From the NCBI GenBank assembly GCA_013694645.1, contig JACDBZ010000139.1, positions 1 through 8,990 of the forward strand: a stretch of 8,990 nucleotides of DNA, read 5' to 3'. This document shows, piece by piece, positions 7,140 through 8,990 of the stretch; the stretch's first letter is position 1; each line of letters opens with the position of its first letter. Under the pieces are notes generated by a model. It was not told the origin of the DNA. It ran no database searches and saw nothing but the letters and a program-made list of their open reading frames with translations. This DNA comes from Chloroflexota bacterium. GTDB taxonomy: Bacteria > Chloroflexota > Limnocylindria > QHBO01. The position numbers were made by a program, and so were the translations under genes.

Positions 7140-7691
7140 CTACCGCCCTTCAGATTCCTTCGCGAAGCTTCCTGCTCGGCGCAGGGCTCCACGGACCGTC
7201 TCGGGATCGAACCCACGGCGGACGAGGAACATGCCGATGCGCTGAAGGGCCTTCGGCTCATCAGGAAGCGGACGGCCTCTGAGGTGTCGAGCCAACGCGT
7301 GCGCAGCACGCTCGTCCTCGGTTCCGGGCAGCGACTCGTCCTCGGGTGCGCGCGCGGGCTGGACGTGCTCCGACCGATACGCCTCGATCACCTCGCGGCC
7401 GATGCCGTGTTGCCGCAGCTCGGTCTCGATCGCGCGGCGCCCGCGCGGCGCGTGCCGATCGCGCTGCTCGCCCCACCAACGTGCAAAGGCCGCATCGTCG
7501 ACATATCCGAGCTCCCCGAGACGCTCGAGCGTGGTCGCCACGATCGCCTCTTCGACCCCGGCCCGACGGAGGCGCCGATCGAGCTCCCATCGCGTCCGCG
7601 GACGCGCCCCGAGAAAGCGAACGGCGGTTTCCATCGCCGCGGACGCGTCGGGCGGCTCAGCGGGCTCGCGCCGGTGGGCCTGTCGATGCAT
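7140..7691 (-). CDS. recX: Regulatory protein RecX
   Basis: RecX binds RecA filaments and modulates their growth and activity. The 183-residue protein has the helical three-helix-repeat character of the family: AMETAVRFLGARPRTRWELD (19-38) and RRLRRAGV (39-46) matching the usual FLxxRxRSxxELxxKLxxKG block, LERLGELGYVDDAAFARWW (55-73), a GRRAIETELRQHGI segment, and a less conserved C-terminal repeat ending near FLVRRGFDPETVRGALR. Position is the strongest support: it begins nine bases after recA on the same strand. The ATG at 7691 has no obvious Shine-Dalgarno, so it may depend on ribosomes finishing recA; another Met at residue 20 (7634) would start closer to the conserved part. The N-terminal 18 residues and the linker around residues 105-130 look poorly conserved. 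Confidence 0.9.
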   Translation of the reverse strand: MHRQAHRREPAEPPDASAAMETAVRFLGARPRTRWELDRRLRRAGVEEAIVATTLERLGELGYVDDAAFARWWGEQRDRHAPRGRRAIETELRQHGIGREVIEAYRSEHVQPARAPEDESLPGTEDERAAHALARHLRGRPLPDEPKALQRIGMFLVRRGFDPETVRGALRRAGSFAKESEGR

Positions 7692-7700
7692 CGGCCGTGT

Positions 7701-8816
7701 CTACTCCGCTTCGCTGATCCCGTCGACGCCCACCTCGATGCTGGCCACGCGCCCGCGAATCTCATCGTCGATGCGCTTGGCGATCTCGGGGTTCGTCTTG
7801 AGGAACTCGCGCGAGTTCTCGCGACCCTGGCCGAGGCGCACATCCCCGTAGTTGAACCAGGCGCCGGTCTTGGATAGGACGCCTGCGGCGATGCCCACGT
7901 CGAGCAGCCCACCCTCGACGCTGATGCCCTCGTTGTACATGATGTCGAACTCGGCCACGCGGAAGGGGCTGGCGACCTTGTTCTTGACTACCTTGACGCG
8001 GGTGCGGGAGCCGATCGCGTCGGTCCCTGACTTGAGGGTCTCGATGCGCCGGATGTCCATCCGCACGCTGGCGTAGAACTTGAGGGCGCGCCCACCGGGT
8101 GTCGTCTCGGGGTTGCCGAACATGACGCCGATCTTCTCGCGCAATTGATTGGTGAAGACGAGCGCGGTGTTGCTTCGATTGATGGCGCCGGTCAGCTTCC
8201 GCAGCGCTTGGCTCATCAGCCGCGCCTGGAGGCCCATGTGGCTATCGCCCATGTCGCCCTCGATCTCGGCGCGCGGCACGAGCGCGGCCACGGAGTCCAC
8301 GATCACGACGTCCACTCCGTTGGACCGGATGAGCGTCTCGGCAATCTCGAGCGCCTGCTCCCCGGTATCGGGCTGGCTGACGAGCAGCTCATCAACGTCG
8401 ACGCCGACGTTGCGCGCGTAACCGGGATCGAGCGCATGCTCGGCATCGATGAAGGCCACGATGCCGCCCATCCGCTGGGCATTACCGGCCACGTGATAGC
8501 AGAGCGTGGTCTTGCCGCTCGACTCGGGCCCGTAGATCTCCGTGATCCGGCCACGCGGGACTCCGCCGACGCCGAGCGCGAGATCGAGCGCAACGGACCC
8601 GGTCGGGATCGCCTCCACGTTCTGGGCCGCGCGGTCACCGAGGCGCATGATCGACCCACGGCCGAACTGCTTCTCGATCTGGAGGATCGCGGCGTCGACG
8701 GCGCGGCCGCGCTCTCCGTTTCTCTCTACCGGGACCTGGGCAATCGCCACCGCTGCATCCATCTGTCGTTCCACTCCTGCATCAATCGTGTGTGGGTCCC
8801 GGCGGCGCTGGTTCAT
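7701..8816 (-). CDS. recA: Recombinase RecA
   Basis: RecA polymerises on single-stranded DNA, catalyses homologous pairing and strand exchange, and triggers LexA-type self-cleavage. The frame gives up to 371 residues with every core motif: ILQIEKQFGRGSIMRLG (44-60), Walker A GPESSGKT (96-103), Walker B VIVDSVAAL (171-179), the MAW-type GLQARLMSQALRKL (195-208), and loop L2 TNQLREKIGVMFGNPETTPG (222-241). Start is uncertain: ATG 8816 overlaps the stop of the upstream small ORF (ATGA) with GAGGA abutting it, while ATG 8762 (residue 19) has AGGAG eleven bases upstream and fits usual RecA N-terminal length better. The C terminus (about 360-371) ends with few acidic residues compared with the long acidic tail of enterobacterial RecA. 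No intein interrupts it. The promoter must lie at or beyond the right edge, so no SOS box could be judged. Confidence 0.98.
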   Translation of the reverse strand: MNQRRRDPHTIDAGVERQMDAAVAIAQVPVERNGERGRAVDAAILQIEKQFGRGSIMRLGDRAAQNVEAIPTGSVALDLALGVGGVPRGRITEIYGPESSGKTTLCYHVAGNAQRMGGIVAFIDAEHALDPGYARNVGVDVDELLVSQPDTGEQALEIAETLIRSNGVDVVIVDSVAALVPRAEIEGDMGDSHMGLQARLMSQALRKLTGAINRSNTALVFTNQLREKIGVMFGNPETTPGGRALKFYASVRMDIRRIETLKSGTDAIGSRTRVKVVKNKVASPFRVAEFDIMYNEGISVEGGLLDVGIAAGVLSKTGAWFNYGDVRLGQGRENSREFLKTNPEIAKRIDDEIRGRVASIEVGVDGISEAE

Positions 8817-8971
8817 TCCTCGTCGCTGGGCGTGCGCTCCTTGCGCCTGGGCTTGATCACCTCGACCGATGCCGGCGGCTCGTACGAGGACGTTGTCGGC
8901 GGCAGCTTCGGCGCCTTTTCCTTTGCCTTGCGCTTTGGCTCTTTCTTTGGTCGATCCCTGCCCTTTGCCAT
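8813..8971 (-). CDS. Small lysine-rich hypothetical protein upstream of recA
   Basis: A 52-residue frame begins at ATG 8971 with a strong Shine-Dalgarno (GGGAGG, 8985-8980, eight bases upstream) and ends at TGA 8813-8815, overlapping the recA ATG by four bases. The first half is very basic (MAKGRDRPKKEPKRKAKEKA), followed by a proline- and serine-containing middle and a mixed-charge C terminus ending in DEE; in total 10 Lys and 6 Arg against 9 acidic residues. No membrane segment, cysteine pair or recognised domain. The good ribosome binding site and coupling overlap argue that it is translated and may feed ribosomes into recA. It is probably disordered; a nucleic-acid-binding role is only a guess from charge. 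I do not recognise the family with certainty. Confidence 0.7.
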   Translation of the reverse strand: MAKGRDRPKKEPKRKAKEKAPKLPPTTSSYEPPASVEVIKPRRKERTPSDEE

Positions 8972-8979
8972 CGCTCGAA

Positions 8980-8985
8980 CCTCCC
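8980..8985 (-). promoter_or_regulatory. Shine-Dalgarno of the small ORF before recA
   Basis: GGGAGG on the minus strand, eight bases before the ATG at 8971. It is the strongest ribosome binding site seen in the window and is the main reason for calling the short ORF real. Confidence 0.7.
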
Positions 8986-8990
8986 AGTCT

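Noticed and set aside
8972..8990. SOS box or recA promoter
   Set aside because: Only 19 bases precede the small ORF in this window and they hold just the ribosome binding site; nothing operator-like can be supported.
1..8990. CRISPR array, tRNA or rRNA genes, insertion sequences, phage or defence genes
   Set aside because: No direct-repeat array, cloverleaf-like segment, transposase or integrase motif was seen, and almost all sequence is accounted for by conserved housekeeping genes.

Overview
This is a dense, GC-rich bacterial chromosomal window in which every supported gene lies on the minus strand, so biological order runs from high to low coordinates: a 52-residue basic ORF, recA, recX, an F420-type luciferase-like oxidoreductase, rny (RNase Y), a YmdB-family phosphodiesterase, miaA, hflX, and a long frame that leaves the left edge. 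Genes are separated by 0 to about 50 bases or overlap by 4 bases. The only larger gap (about 150 bases) lies between the oxidoreductase and rny. No rRNA, tRNA, CRISPR array, insertion sequence or phage gene is visible.

The organism cannot be named from this sequence alone. High GC, an RNase Y/YmdB pair beside recA-recX, miaA-hflX next to them, and an F420-dependent type oxidoreductase together suggest a Chloroflexota-like lineage (for example the uncultivated Limnocylindria group) rather than a Firmicute. This is inference from gene content.

Right part (about 6177-8971): the small ORF ends in an ATGA overlap with recA, recX follows 9 bases after recA, and the oxidoreductase follows 9 bases after recX. 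This looks like one DNA-repair transcription unit with a metabolic gene at its end. Middle (6028-6176): two adjacent hairpins just after the oxidoreductase, then the rny leader, where a short hairpin contains the rny Shine-Dalgarno sequence. Left part (1-6027): rny and the YmdB gene overlap (GTGA), then a 52-base gap with an AT-rich near-palindrome, then miaA and hflX (ATGA overlap), then the last gene 17 bases on. This half is an RNA-metabolism and translation cluster: mRNA turnover, tRNA A37 prenylation, ribosome rescue and RNA methylation.

The most notable item is the left-edge gene. Read continuously, it encodes an N-terminal DUF6624-like domain of unknown function joined in frame to a SpoU/TrmH-type RNA 2'-O-methyltransferase (substrate-binding domain plus SPOUT catalytic domain). 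If real, this fusion ties DUF6624 to RNA modification. The third SPOUT motif also departs from the usual form. Other points worth checking are the conserved-looking lysine-rich micro-ORF coupled to recA and the hairpin over the rny ribosome binding site.
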